DNA of 13,019 nt, taken from contig JAFAGQ010000369.1 of the NCBI GenBank assembly GCA_023422555.1, positions 1-13,019 on the forward strand. The letters are read 5' to 3'. Numbering within the stretch: position 1 is the stretch's first letter; every line of letters starts with the position of its first letter. A program made the position numbers and the translations under genes. Positions 7,065 through 13,019 of the stretch are shown here, piece by piece. Under the pieces are notes generated by a model. The model was not told the DNA's origin, searched no databases, and saw only the letters and a list, made by a program, of their open reading frames with translations. The DNA is from Pseudomonadota bacterium. Lineage in GTDB: Bacteria; Pseudomonadota; Gammaproteobacteria; Burkholderiales; Burkholderiaceae_B.

Positions 7065-7436
7065 ATGATACTTCAGGGTCGTGTCGGTTCCTGCGCAACC
7101 ATTGTCGATGTGATGATCCTCGGGCCACGTCCGAATTTTGGACCTAAAGTTACGATGATTCCGAACCCGCTATCGCGTGTATTCACGCCAGGCCTGGATC
7201 TGGAGTGTTGCCCGATGCCCACTATGATTACATGGGCCAATGAAAGCGGCGTTCTGGGCGTGCTGGTGCCGGTGGTCAAATGCTTTTCGACCAAATTCAT
7301 TAACGTAAGTTTTCGGGTTTTTTCGGGTGCGTTGCCCGTTTGTCGATGGACATCTATCGGTCTGAGCAATATCATCAACGGCATTGCGTCTCTCAATGCC
7401 GTACCTTCACCAAACCGTACCTTTGTATTTGCCTGA
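7065..7436 (+). CDS. Probable PAAR-like (DUF4150-type) spike-tip protein
   Basis: This is a 123-residue protein. The ATG at 7065 follows AAAGGA (7053-7058, six-base spacing), which overlaps the vgrG stop, so the two genes are almost certainly co-transcribed. PAAR-like proteins cap the VgrG trimer and can bind effectors. The second half (84-123: FRVFSGALPVCRWTSIGL then PSPNRTFVFA) matches the pattern I know from DUF4150-type tips, where G.PA.R.TS is followed some 20 residues later by a P.Q..V.V end. The first half has the PNP and repeated-glycine layout (31-66). Five cysteines (C10, C48, C49, C73, C93) could form a metal site like that of canonical PAAR tips. The family call comes from recalled patterns plus position after vgrG, so it is moderately sure. 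A small unrelated vgrG-linked protein is the alternative. Confidence 0.6.
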   Translation: MILQGRVGSCATIVDVMILGPRPNFGPKVTMIPNPLSRVFTPGLDLECCPMPTMITWANESGVLGVLVPVVKCFSTKFINVSFRVFSGALPVCRWTSIGLSNIINGIASLNAVPSPNRTFVFA

Positions 7437-7633
7437 GTCGCTTTGGCGGGTGTCGTTCGACCGGGGTGATTTCATTTGCCACTATTAGATAAGATCCGCC
7501 ACGCAAACGCCGGCTCATTCAGTGCAACGCCGAGCGCGTCTACATAAAGTAGACCGCAAACACTGCATAAAGTTGCCCGCAAACGTCTCTGCAAAGATAA
7601 GACTGTACACAAATCTGCTATTGCTCTACAGCT
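7437..7633. other. Convergent intergenic gap between the PAAR-like gene and the pentapeptide operon
   Basis: This gap of 197 bases holds no supportable gene. It contains a short direct repeat (7543-7584), a 6-bp-stem hairpin GTCTAC-ATAAA-GTAGAC (7538-7554) and three copies of CGCAAAC (7502-7508, 7555-7561, 7578-7584). TGGCGG near 7445 can pair with CCGCCA near 7497 across a large loop. No clear intrinsic terminator is seen for either converging unit. On the minus strand the best is CTGTA/TACAG (7603-7607 with 7627-7631) followed by TCTTATCTTT, which is weak. Confidence 0.5.
7543..7584. repeat. Tandem imperfect 19-base direct repeat
   Basis: The copies are CATAAAGTAGACCGCAAAC (7543-7561) and CATAAAGTTGCCCGCAAAC (7566-7584), identical at 17 of 19 positions with a 23-base period. 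A small hairpin (7538-7554) overlaps the first copy. The function is unknown. Confidence 0.65.
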
Positions 7634-8701
7634 TTATCGTACAGCAGCGCCTATGGACAGGCGCCACGCCCTGGCTTCCTCTAGATAAGGCTGACTTGCG
7701 ATGGCGCCCGTTGTGCGCAGCAGGCTTGCGTCAGATAGCAGCGCTTCGTGGAAAACCGTGTCATTCAGGCGCACTGCCTGAAATCGGGTCTGACGCAAAT
7801 TGGACCATGAAAAATCACAACGGCTCAGATCGGCATCGGCAAAACTGCCAGATTCACAGTTGGCATAATGGAAAATCGATTCTGTCAGATCTGTTCCCGC
7901 CACCGCAATACCGACAGCCAGCGCATTCATCCAGATCGATTGCGGCATTATGCATTCTACAAATGTTGCATCACGCAGATCGGCATCCATCAGCAGCATG
8001 TTGCTGCAATCTGTCTTCTCGAATGTCGCACGGTTCAGCCGAGCGTTCTGAAAATTGCACATGGGCATCTCGCATTCCATAAATACGGTATCCGTCAGGT
8101 TGGCGCGAGTAAAAGGGCACTGATGGAACGTCTGATTCGCAAATGTCATTCCGGTCAGATCACATTCGGTCATGACAACACGATCGAAATAAACCCCGTT
8201 AAAGTGAGTGCGCGTCAGGTTGTTCTGAAAGAATATAACCAGTTCCAGATAGCTGTCAGAAAAGTCCGTCGCCTCCAGGCGCGTTTCGTGAAACGTTGTT
8301 TTTGTTGCGGCTTCCAGCGCCATCCGTGCACCGGAAAAATCGCTTGCCGAAAATGAACATGAGTCCAGTGTCGCATTGTGCCACGAAGACTCTGTCAGAC
8401 AGCACTGCACCAAAGCATGTTCAACAAAGCGGCAATGTTCCAGCAACGCCCGGCGCACGCTCGATTGTGTCATCATTCCCTTGTTGAACTGCGCATGGCT
8501 CAGATCGGCATCATCAAAAACACATTCAGAAAACAGAGTTTCAGTCAGTACCGCGTTTCGCAGCGATGCGCCCGAGAAATCCACTTTGTTGAATATCTGT
8601 CCGCTCAGATCCAGTCCGTCCAGATTCAGGCCGCGACAATCCGTGTCTGATATGGGTTCACAGCGTGACAGCAATTGCTCGAGCTGCGTGCGATCCATCA
8701 T
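7634..8701 (-). CDS. Pentapeptide-repeat protein (stand-alone beta-solenoid)
   Basis: This is a 355-residue protein. After a short N-terminal segment, residues about 24-330 are nearly continuous five-residue repeats of the A(D/N)LS.-type pattern (examples: LDLSGQIF at 30-37, ADLSHAQF at 65-72, ADLRDATF at 240-247, ADLSRCDF at 290-297), roughly 60 repeats in all. Such repeats fold into a right-handed square beta-helix, and some members mimic DNA and bind gyrase. The start codon at 8701 overlaps the stop of the upstream gene by four bases (ATGA), so translation is coupled. A second ATG follows immediately (MM). No signal peptide or enzymatic motif is seen. In this setting it is probably a T6SS accessory, adaptor or cargo protein. 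Which of these cannot be decided from sequence. Confidence 0.85.
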   Translation of the reverse strand: MMDRTQLEQLLSRCEPISDTDCRGLNLDGLDLSGQIFNKVDFSGASLRNAVLTETLFSECVFDDADLSHAQFNKGMMTQSSVRRALLEHCRFVEHALVQCCLTESSWHNATLDSCSFSASDFSGARMALEAATKTTFHETRLEATDFSDSYLELVIFFQNNLTRTHFNGVYFDRVVMTECDLTGMTFANQTFHQCPFTRANLTDTVFMECEMPMCNFQNARLNRATFEKTDCSNMLLMDADLRDATFVECIMPQSIWMNALAVGIAVAGTDLTESIFHYANCESGSFADADLSRCDFSWSNLRQTRFQAVRLNDTVFHEALLSDASLLRTTGAIASQPYLEEARAWRLSIGAAVR

Positions 8702-11325
8702 GCCTGCTGCTCCCAGAAACGGGAAGTCTGCTTGCGTAGCGGATAGAGCTTGGCGTATTTCAGGAAAGCACCTTGCGTATGTGAACGGTCATCTAGCCAG
8801 GTTTCCGATATGTCTGCCGTGCAAAGGTTGGCCCTGCGCATGTCGGTGCCACGCATATCCGCCTGTTGAAAATTGCTGCCTGTGAGGTCTGCCGAGCTGA
8901 ACGAAGCCAGCCGCAGATCGCATCTTCTGAATATGGAGCCAGTGGCATTGCAGGCGTTGAAATTTGCCGCCTGCAGTGAGGCTTCGCTGAAATCACAATG
9001 CCGAATGCTTGCGGTTGAAAAATCAACCTGGTTCAGTGTCGAGCGATTGAACGAACTGTTTTTCATGTTCGCGCTCCTGAAACTGCAGGTATTGATTTGC
9101 ACCTTGTAAGTGAACGATGCACCTTCCATATGCGCGCCGATAAAACTGATGTTTTGCAGGCTGCTTGCCACAAATGTGATACTGATCAGCGATGCCCGCT
9201 CAAAGGTAACGTTTTCAAGTGTGTTGACCTGGAACGCGACCTGGGAGAACTGAGCCTGAGCAAAACTCGTATTCAAAAAGCGACATTCTGTAAAGATGGT
9301 TTTTATGACATTTGCCTTTTCAAAGCGGCAGGCGCTGAATTCAGCTTCTGTTGTCTGTACCACGTCCTGCCACTGACTTTCGCGCAGATCACAGCGCGAG
9401 AAGACCGTTTTCTGCATAATGACTGCCTGCAATCGGGCGCCGGCCAGGCTCGCGCGTAGCAGGGTCGTTGCTCCCAGACTGCTGTCGCGGAATACGGCCG
9501 ATTGAAAGGACGTGTCTTCAATGACGGAGCGCACCAGCAGCGTTTTTATAAACGTGCAGCGGTCCAGCGTTGCACCGCGCAGATTGGCATCTGACAGATC
9601 GCTTCCCGAGAAATCGGCGCCCTGCAGATCAAGGCCGGACAGATCGGCGCCCGACAGATCCAGATTGCACAAATCCTGGCCACTGCCATATCGCGTCACC
9701 ACGATGTCGCGCTTCTGTTCAGCAATATGTTTTCCCACGGCAATACCTTGCGGGAGCAGATGCGCCGAGTACAGATTGATTTTTTTCATTTGCTGCCGGG
9801 AGAGCTCGCGTTGCCCGCTATCGGATGCCTTTTCTTCTATCTGCGTCTGCAATGTCTCTAGTTTTACCATTGCATCTTTCATATCATCAAGCGTACTGGC
9901 GGGCGTCTCGCCATCAACAATGCGACGCAGCTTCTCAGCCATTTCGGGATCCATGAACTGCGCATCAGGACGATCTTCGAGCTGCTTTCTGATTCTGATT
10001 TTTTCTTCCTCTGCCTGTTGCGTTGCCGCGTCCTTTTGCTGCAGCATTCTTTCGTGCAGCTCAGGCAGATATTCTGCGCTGATGGGAAACTCCGGCCCCA
10101 TCAGTTCAGGCATCACAGTTGATATATCCACGCCTGTGTCTATGAGTTTCTTGCGGGTCTCTTCCCGTTCCCGCTGCTCGCGACGGTCCGCATTGGCCAG
10201 CAGAACGCCGGTATTGAGCAATCGGGTATCCAGCCAGTCACCCATGATGGAGCGCGGAACCAGGTCACGGTCACGGAGTGCATAGAGCGCGCCTTTTTCC
10301 ATATCGCTGCGCAAGTCGAATATCTCTTCGTAATAGGAAGGATCGCGCGGTTGTCCCGGTAATTCCATGGCGGCCATGATGGCGCTGACATCTTCGGCAT
10401 ACGTTTCGGCCACGCCGATGGAGCCGTGATACATCATGATGGCATGCCGAATGCCAGGCAGCAGCCATAATGTTGTCGCTTTCAATCCGACTTCCAGGAA
10501 ATCTTCCGTCCCGCCCGCATTCCGCTGCCGAATAAAACAGCGAGGCACCCAGTCGGGAATATGACCGCTCCAGCAGGCCTGATCGGGATGCATATTCCAG
10601 ACAGAAAAAGGAGCGCCGGGCGGCAGGCTGTCGCGCTGGTTCCAGCGCTGATCCCGCTCGGCGGCGCTGAAAAGCCGGGTGTCCATGTCCGGGAAAAAAC
10701 CGGTGATATCGGTTTTCATCCAGGTATCACTGAAGCTGCCCACGTGTTGGTAGCGCCTGGGTCGGTTGATCATGACAGGACCCAGACCTGCCGGGGCGGG
10801 CCGATGGCCGACCGCACCGATACGCGCTGTGGGTGATTCAATATTGGGCAGGCGCGTCGTCCAGACGCCGTTGACCCATTCGCGACCGATTCCCTTGCCC
10901 TCGGGATTTTCCTCGAAACCCTGTCCACCGAATGCATTGGCCCAGGTCACCGGCATGCTATCAAACGGTTGCGGCGCGGTGATCCGATTGTCCAGCCAGT
11001 AACGATCTCCGAATACCAGGAGGTTTTTTTCAAGTTCACCAACCTGTACGCGTACAGCGCACTGGGTTTTGTCCTGCTGATGGGTCGTGTAGGCAGAACC
11101 ACTTACCAGAAATTCGGCTTGTGTCTTGGGCAGCACCAGGTCCAGAATGCCCTGACAATCCATTTGCGGCAAAAGATGACTTGTGATTTCGGCTTCGGGA
11201 ACCAGCCTGGGTGTTGTACCGTTGAAGTCGACCAGAGTGTAAACAAGTACGCCCAGCCGGCTTTGCTGCAGATATCCATATGGCCGGGTAAGCACGCCGA
11301 CGCGTAATGGTTTGACTGTTCTCAT
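8698..11325 (-). CDS. DUF2169 T6SS accessory protein fused to pentapeptide repeats
   Basis: This is an 875-residue, multi-part protein. The N-terminal DUF2169 domain covers about 15-310, recognisable by PVTWANAFGG (125-134), ENPEGKGIG (139-147), LPNIE (159-163), then P.GLGP (178-183) and W (202). Residues 310-380 continue with FDLRSDMEKGALYALRDRDLVPRSI-like sequence. A charged, probably coiled-coil helical linker spans about 380-515 (REQREREETRKKL; QQAEEEKIRIRKQLEDR). From about 550 to 845 there are close to 60 pentapeptide repeats, starting LDLSGADLSGLDLQGADFSG. DUF2169 proteins are found with VgrG and PAAR-like proteins and are annotated as T6SS accessory proteins, probably helping to load the spike or its cargo. 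The ATG at 11325 directly abuts the stop of the DUF3540 gene, with only a weak GAG upstream, so coupled translation is likely. The downstream pentapeptide gene overlaps by four bases. Confidence 0.9.
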   Translation of the reverse strand: MRTVKPLRVGVLTRPYGYLQQSRLGVLVYTLVDFNGTTPRLVPEAEITSHLLPQMDCQGILDLVLPKTQAEFLVSGSAYTTHQQDKTQCAVRVQVGELEKNLLVFGDRYWLDNRITAPQPFDSMPVTWANAFGGQGFEENPEGKGIGREWVNGVWTTRLPNIESPTARIGAVGHRPAPAGLGPVMINRPRRYQHVGSFSDTWMKTDITGFFPDMDTRLFSAAERDQRWNQRDSLPPGAPFSVWNMHPDQACWSGHIPDWVPRCFIRQRNAGGTEDFLEVGLKATTLWLLPGIRHAIMMYHGSIGVAETYAEDVSAIMAAMELPGQPRDPSYYEEIFDLRSDMEKGALYALRDRDLVPRSIMGDWLDTRLLNTGVLLANADRREQREREETRKKLIDTGVDISTVMPELMGPEFPISAEYLPELHERMLQQKDAATQQAEEEKIRIRKQLEDRPDAQFMDPEMAEKLRRIVDGETPASTLDDMKDAMVKLETLQTQIEEKASDSGQRELSRQQMKKINLYSAHLLPQGIAVGKHIAEQKRDIVVTRYGSGQDLCNLDLSGADLSGLDLQGADFSGSDLSDANLRGATLDRCTFIKTLLVRSVIEDTSFQSAVFRDSSLGATTLLRASLAGARLQAVIMQKTVFSRCDLRESQWQDVVQTTEAEFSACRFEKANVIKTIFTECRFLNTSFAQAQFSQVAFQVNTLENVTFERASLISITFVASSLQNISFIGAHMEGASFTYKVQINTCSFRSANMKNSSFNRSTLNQVDFSTASIRHCDFSEASLQAANFNACNATGSIFRRCDLRLASFSSADLTGSNFQQADMRGTDMRRANLCTADISETWLDDRSHTQGAFLKYAKLYPLRKQTSRFWEQQA

Positions 11326-11976
11326 CTAGCTCATATGAATCTGATCACCATTGATTTTCATCACATCCTGGGCGGTCAGGGTTGTGTAGCCGCCGTGCAC
11401 GCGAGTTAGCGTCTCGGCTTCATAATCGATGGAGCGGGCACGCACATGATCGACGTCTTTGATATGTCTGAAACACAGGCGCGCCACGGAGTTGATACGA
11501 TCTGACATCAGACTGATCACATTTGAAAAGAAGGTGCTTCTGCCAACAGTCGCTTCCAGCGTTTCTCCTGCATATTGCATCTGTCGTACTGTCAGCGAGG
11601 CGTTATCGTGGGTCTGTTCCAGACGGGGAGCACGAAGTTCCACGCTGGTGTCGCTGCCGATATGGGTACCTGCGGCCGACTGCATCGAGATGCTGCCCGT
11701 GCTGCTGCGGATGGTCAGGTCGCGATTCACATTCAGCGTGATCGCAGCGGCATCGGGTCGGGCGATAACGGCAATCAGATAAACGCGGGTGCGATCCGGA
11801 CCACTAATGATGACTTCATCGCCAATTTGCGGTTCGATCAGGCAGCTCAAGGCCTGCGGACATGACCAGAGTGTGCCGTCGCAGTCAACGGTAACCAAGT
11901 CAGCGTCAATTTTCGTGATCGTGCCGACCAGTTGCACCGGGTCATAGCTAAGCCTGGGTTTTCGCATGGCGAGCAT
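11326..11976 (-). CDS. DUF3540-family T6SS-associated protein
   Basis: This is a 216-residue protein and the first gene of the minus-strand operon. The ATG at 11976 has a strong ribosome site (GGAGA, complement of 11983-11987, six-base spacing). The frame is open to 12183, but those 69 upstream residues lack family character. The family pattern I recognise is an N-terminal OB-like part (DADLVTVDCDGTLWSCPQA, SCLIEPQIGDEVIISGPDRT), then a strand-rich middle with alternating hydrophobics (LTIRSSTGSISMQSAAG), then a conserved end (IKDVDHVRARSIDYEAE, with VMKINGDQIHMS at the C-terminus). DUF3540 proteins occur beside VgrG, DUF2169 and PAAR-like genes. The VgrG-tail-like strand pattern suggests contact with the spike, but this is inference. 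It is followed without a gap by the DUF2169 fusion. Confidence 0.85.
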   Translation of the reverse strand: MLAMRKPRLSYDPVQLVGTITKIDADLVTVDCDGTLWSCPQALSCLIEPQIGDEVIISGPDRTRVYLIAVIARPDAAAITLNVNRDLTIRSSTGSISMQSAAGTHIGSDTSVELRAPRLEQTHDNASLTVRQMQYAGETLEATVGRSTFFSNVISLMSDRINSVARLCFRHIKDVDHVRARSIDYEAETLTRVHGGYTTLTAQDVMKINGDQIHMS

Positions 11977-12039
11977 GACGTCTCTCCTGAGCAATTGGGA
12001 AAATGCCATTGTCCCTGTGAAATGCGACATGCTTATGAC

Positions 12040-12076
12040 ATGACACAATGACACAACATCCCGACACAACATCCCG
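12040..12076. repeat. Nested short tandem repeats upstream of the DUF3540 gene
   Basis: ATGACACA occurs twice in tandem (12040-12047, 12048-12055), running into two exact tandem copies of ACACAACATCCCG (12051-12063, 12064-12076). The tract is on the 5' side of the DUF3540 operon (minus strand). It could be a slippage-prone or protein-binding tract. Confidence 0.6.
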
Positions 12077-12102
12077 ACATACCTCTCCGATGCAGCACGC
12101 CG

Positions 12103-12182
12103 ATATCGCAATTGACATGTCAAACGCAGTCTGTCGTAATCTGCCCCTAAGCCTGTCGTATCCGCCCATATCACAATTGGCA
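12103..12182. repeat. Two pairs of short direct repeats in the DUF3540/DUF1428 divergent gap
   Basis: ATATCGCAATTGACA (12103-12117) recurs as ATATCACAATTGGCA (12168-12182), 13 of 15 identical. Between them CTGTCGTA occurs twice, followed by similar pyrimidine-rich sequence (12131-12146 and 12153-12167). The spacing suggests duplicated operator-like elements. Confidence 0.45.
12112..12140 (+). promoter_or_regulatory. Possible promoter for the DUF1428 gene within a 12-bp palindrome
   Basis: TTGACA (12112-12117) is a perfect -35 hexamer. Seventeen bases later comes CGTAAT (12135-12140), a 4-of-6 -10. The -35 lies inside the perfect palindrome TTGACATGTCAA (12112-12123), a possible operator. It would give a leader of about 100 bases before the DUF1428 start. 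Confidence 0.35.
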
Positions 12183-12249
12183 AATACCGGTCATACTCGA
12201 CTGCATGAACGGCAGTACCTGCCGCTCACACATTCCAAGGAGATGTGCC

Positions 12250-12603
12250 ATGAATTATGTTGATGGATTTGTTGCTGCAGTACCCACCGCGAATCGTGAG
12301 GCGTTTATCGAACATGCGTCCAAGGCCGCTGTTATTCTGAAGAAACTCGGTGCACTGTCTGTTGTTGAGTGCTGGGGCGATGAGGTGCCGGAAGGCAAGC
12401 TGACCTCTTTTCATATGGCGGTTCAGTGCAAGCCGGATGAAACCGTGATCTTTTCCTGGATTACCTGGCCATCCAAAGAGGCGCGCGATGAAGGCATGAA
12501 AAAAATGATGGATGAACCCAGTATGCAACCGGATGTGAATCCTATGCCGTTTGATGGCAAGCGCCTGATCTACGGCGGCTTCGTGCCCATAGTCAACGTC
12601 TGA
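12250..12603 (+). CDS. ybaA: DUF1428 family protein (YbaA-like)
   Basis: This is a 117-residue protein, the same length as I recall for E. coli YbaA. The ATG at 12250 has a strong AAGGAG (12237-12242, seven-base spacing). The 15 in-frame codons upstream to 12205 are not family-like. The family signature runs end to end: MNYVDGFVAAVPTANREAF at the start, LGALSVVECWGDEVPEGK (33-50), VIFSWITWPSKEARD (66-80) and PFDGKRLIYGGF (100-111). It is a small, soluble alpha/beta protein of the dimeric ferredoxin-like type. Its biochemical role is not established. Nothing links it to the T6SS module beyond proximity. It is followed by 189 bases holding small hairpins and the next gene's promoter-like sequence. 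Confidence 0.93.
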   Translation: MNYVDGFVAAVPTANREAFIEHASKAAVILKKLGALSVVECWGDEVPEGKLTSFHMAVQCKPDETVIFSWITWPSKEARDEGMKKMMDEPSMQPDVNPMPFDGKRLIYGGFVPIVNV

Positions 12604-12670
12604 GAACGGAAGAGGGCCGTAGCGACGGCTTGACACGAATGCTTTTTCTGCCGCCAATGGCGGCCCATAT

Positions 12671-12699
12671 GTGACACAGCGCCAGCCAATCTATAAAAT
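12671..12699 (+). promoter_or_regulatory. Probable sigma70-type promoter of the lipoprotein gene
   Basis: GTGACA (12671-12676, 5 of 6) and TAAAAT (12694-12699, 5 of 6) are separated by 17 bases. An alternative -10, TATAAA, overlaps at 12692-12697. It predicts a leader of about 85 bases. Just upstream are two GC-rich hairpins, GCCGT-AGCG-ACGGC (12616-12629) and GCCGCC-AAT-GGCGGC (12650-12664). Neither is followed closely by a T-run on the plus strand. Confidence 0.45.
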
Positions 12700-12792
12700 A
12701 CCAGATACCCTATTCGTGTTTGTCGTTGTTGCCGGTCCTGTTTACGGGCAGGGCGGGCAACAGCGACCGACCCTCTGTCTGGATATTGCAAG

Positions 12793-13019
12793 ATGAAAAA
12801 AGCCTTATTTATGCTTGTTGGCGCTGGCGCGCTGCTCTCTGCCTGCGTAAAACCACCGGTAGCGGCGCCTCTGACTGAGGACCAGTTGCAGGCCATGAGC
12901 TGCAAGCAGATCGGTCGTGAAACCGACAAGCTCAACCTGCGCGTCAATCAGTTGCGCGGCAACAGCGCAATTTTCGGCCCCGATGAGCGGGATACGCAGG
13001 CTGCCATTTCTGCTGCGGA
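12793..13019 (+). CDS. Small lipoprotein of unknown function, 3' truncated by the window end
   Basis: Seventy-five codons are visible before the window ends, all open. The N-terminus MKKALFMLVGAGALLSAC is a clear lipoprotein signal peptide: two lysines, a hydrophobic core and a lipobox LSAC (15-18), with acylation predicted at C18. Residue +2 is valine, which suggests outer-membrane sorting. The mature part starts with a proline- and alanine-rich stretch (VKPPVAAPLTED), then a region with one cysteine (MSCKQIGRETDKLNLRVNQL, 35-54) that looks helical. I do not recognise the family. No strong Shine-Dalgarno lies before the ATG. A promoter-like sequence lies about 95 bases upstream. Confidence 0.8.
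   Translation, partial: MKKALFMLVGAGALLSACVKPPVAAPLTEDQLQAMSCKQIGRETDKLNLRVNQLRGNSAIFGPDERDTQAAISAA

Noticed and set aside
7522..8082. 186-residue plus-strand ORF opposite the pentapeptide gene
   Set aside because: It reads antisense through clear pentapeptide repeats and its composition is not protein-like.
9512..10285. 257-residue plus-strand ORF opposite the DUF2169 fusion
   Set aside because: It is a serine- and cysteine-rich translation antisense to a well-supported coding region, without domains or a ribosome site. It is a shadow ORF.
7634..11325. Pentapeptide-encoding DNA as a nucleotide repeat or CRISPR-like array
   Set aside because: The periodicity is at the protein level (15 bases, degenerate). 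No identical repeats or unique spacers are present.
11977..12183. 69-residue N-terminal extension of the DUF3540 protein
   Set aside because: A strong ribosome site sits six bases before the ATG at 11976, and the extension is encoded by the repeat-rich gap.
12650..12664. GCCGCC-AAT-GGCGGC hairpin as a terminator of the DUF1428 gene
   Set aside because: The T-run precedes rather than follows the stem on the plus strand, and on the minus strand A residues follow, so it does not fit an intrinsic terminator.

Overview
The window looks like chromosome of a moderate-GC Gram-negative proteobacterium. It carries a type VI secretion (T6SS) spike locus and a lipoprotein. The gene styles (an IlvD/Edd paralogue, a LysR-type regulator, a lactate dehydrogenase-like reductase, vgrG modules with DUF2169/DUF3540) would suit Burkholderiales such as Alcaligenaceae. 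That placement is inference; no rRNA or tRNA is present to fix the taxonomy.

Left part (1-3863), small-molecule metabolism. It starts inside a 5'-truncated IlvD/Edd-family dehydratase (+). A convergent LysR-type regulator (-) follows, then a divergent lactate/malate dehydrogenase-like oxidoreductase (+). The divergent gap holds a perfect inverted repeat with 11-bp arms. The natural reading is that the regulator controls the reductase and perhaps the dehydratase, in catabolism of a hydroxy or sugar acid that cannot be named from sequence. The reductase departs from canonical LDH at several functional positions.

Middle part (3978-11976), T6SS spike and accessory module. A small two-helix membrane protein (-) is divergent to vgrG (+), with an AT-rich regulatory gap between them. 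Ten bases after vgrG comes a cysteine-rich 123-residue protein that resembles DUF4150-type PAAR-like tips. Facing this pair is a tightly coupled minus-strand operon: a DUF3540 protein, an 875-residue fusion of DUF2169 and pentapeptide repeats, and a 355-residue protein made almost wholly of pentapeptide repeats. The junctions are a 0-bp abutment and a 4-bp ATGA overlap. No recognisable toxin domain is present. The cargo is therefore either outside the window, built into the VgrG C-terminal extension, or one of the pentapeptide proteins. This is the most interesting part of the window.

Right part (11977-13019). A 273-bp gap rich in short direct repeats and a 12-bp palindrome leads to a DUF1428/YbaA-family gene (+). 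A promoter-like sequence then precedes a lipoprotein gene (+) cut by the window end. I saw no CRISPR array, insertion sequence, tRNA or rRNA.
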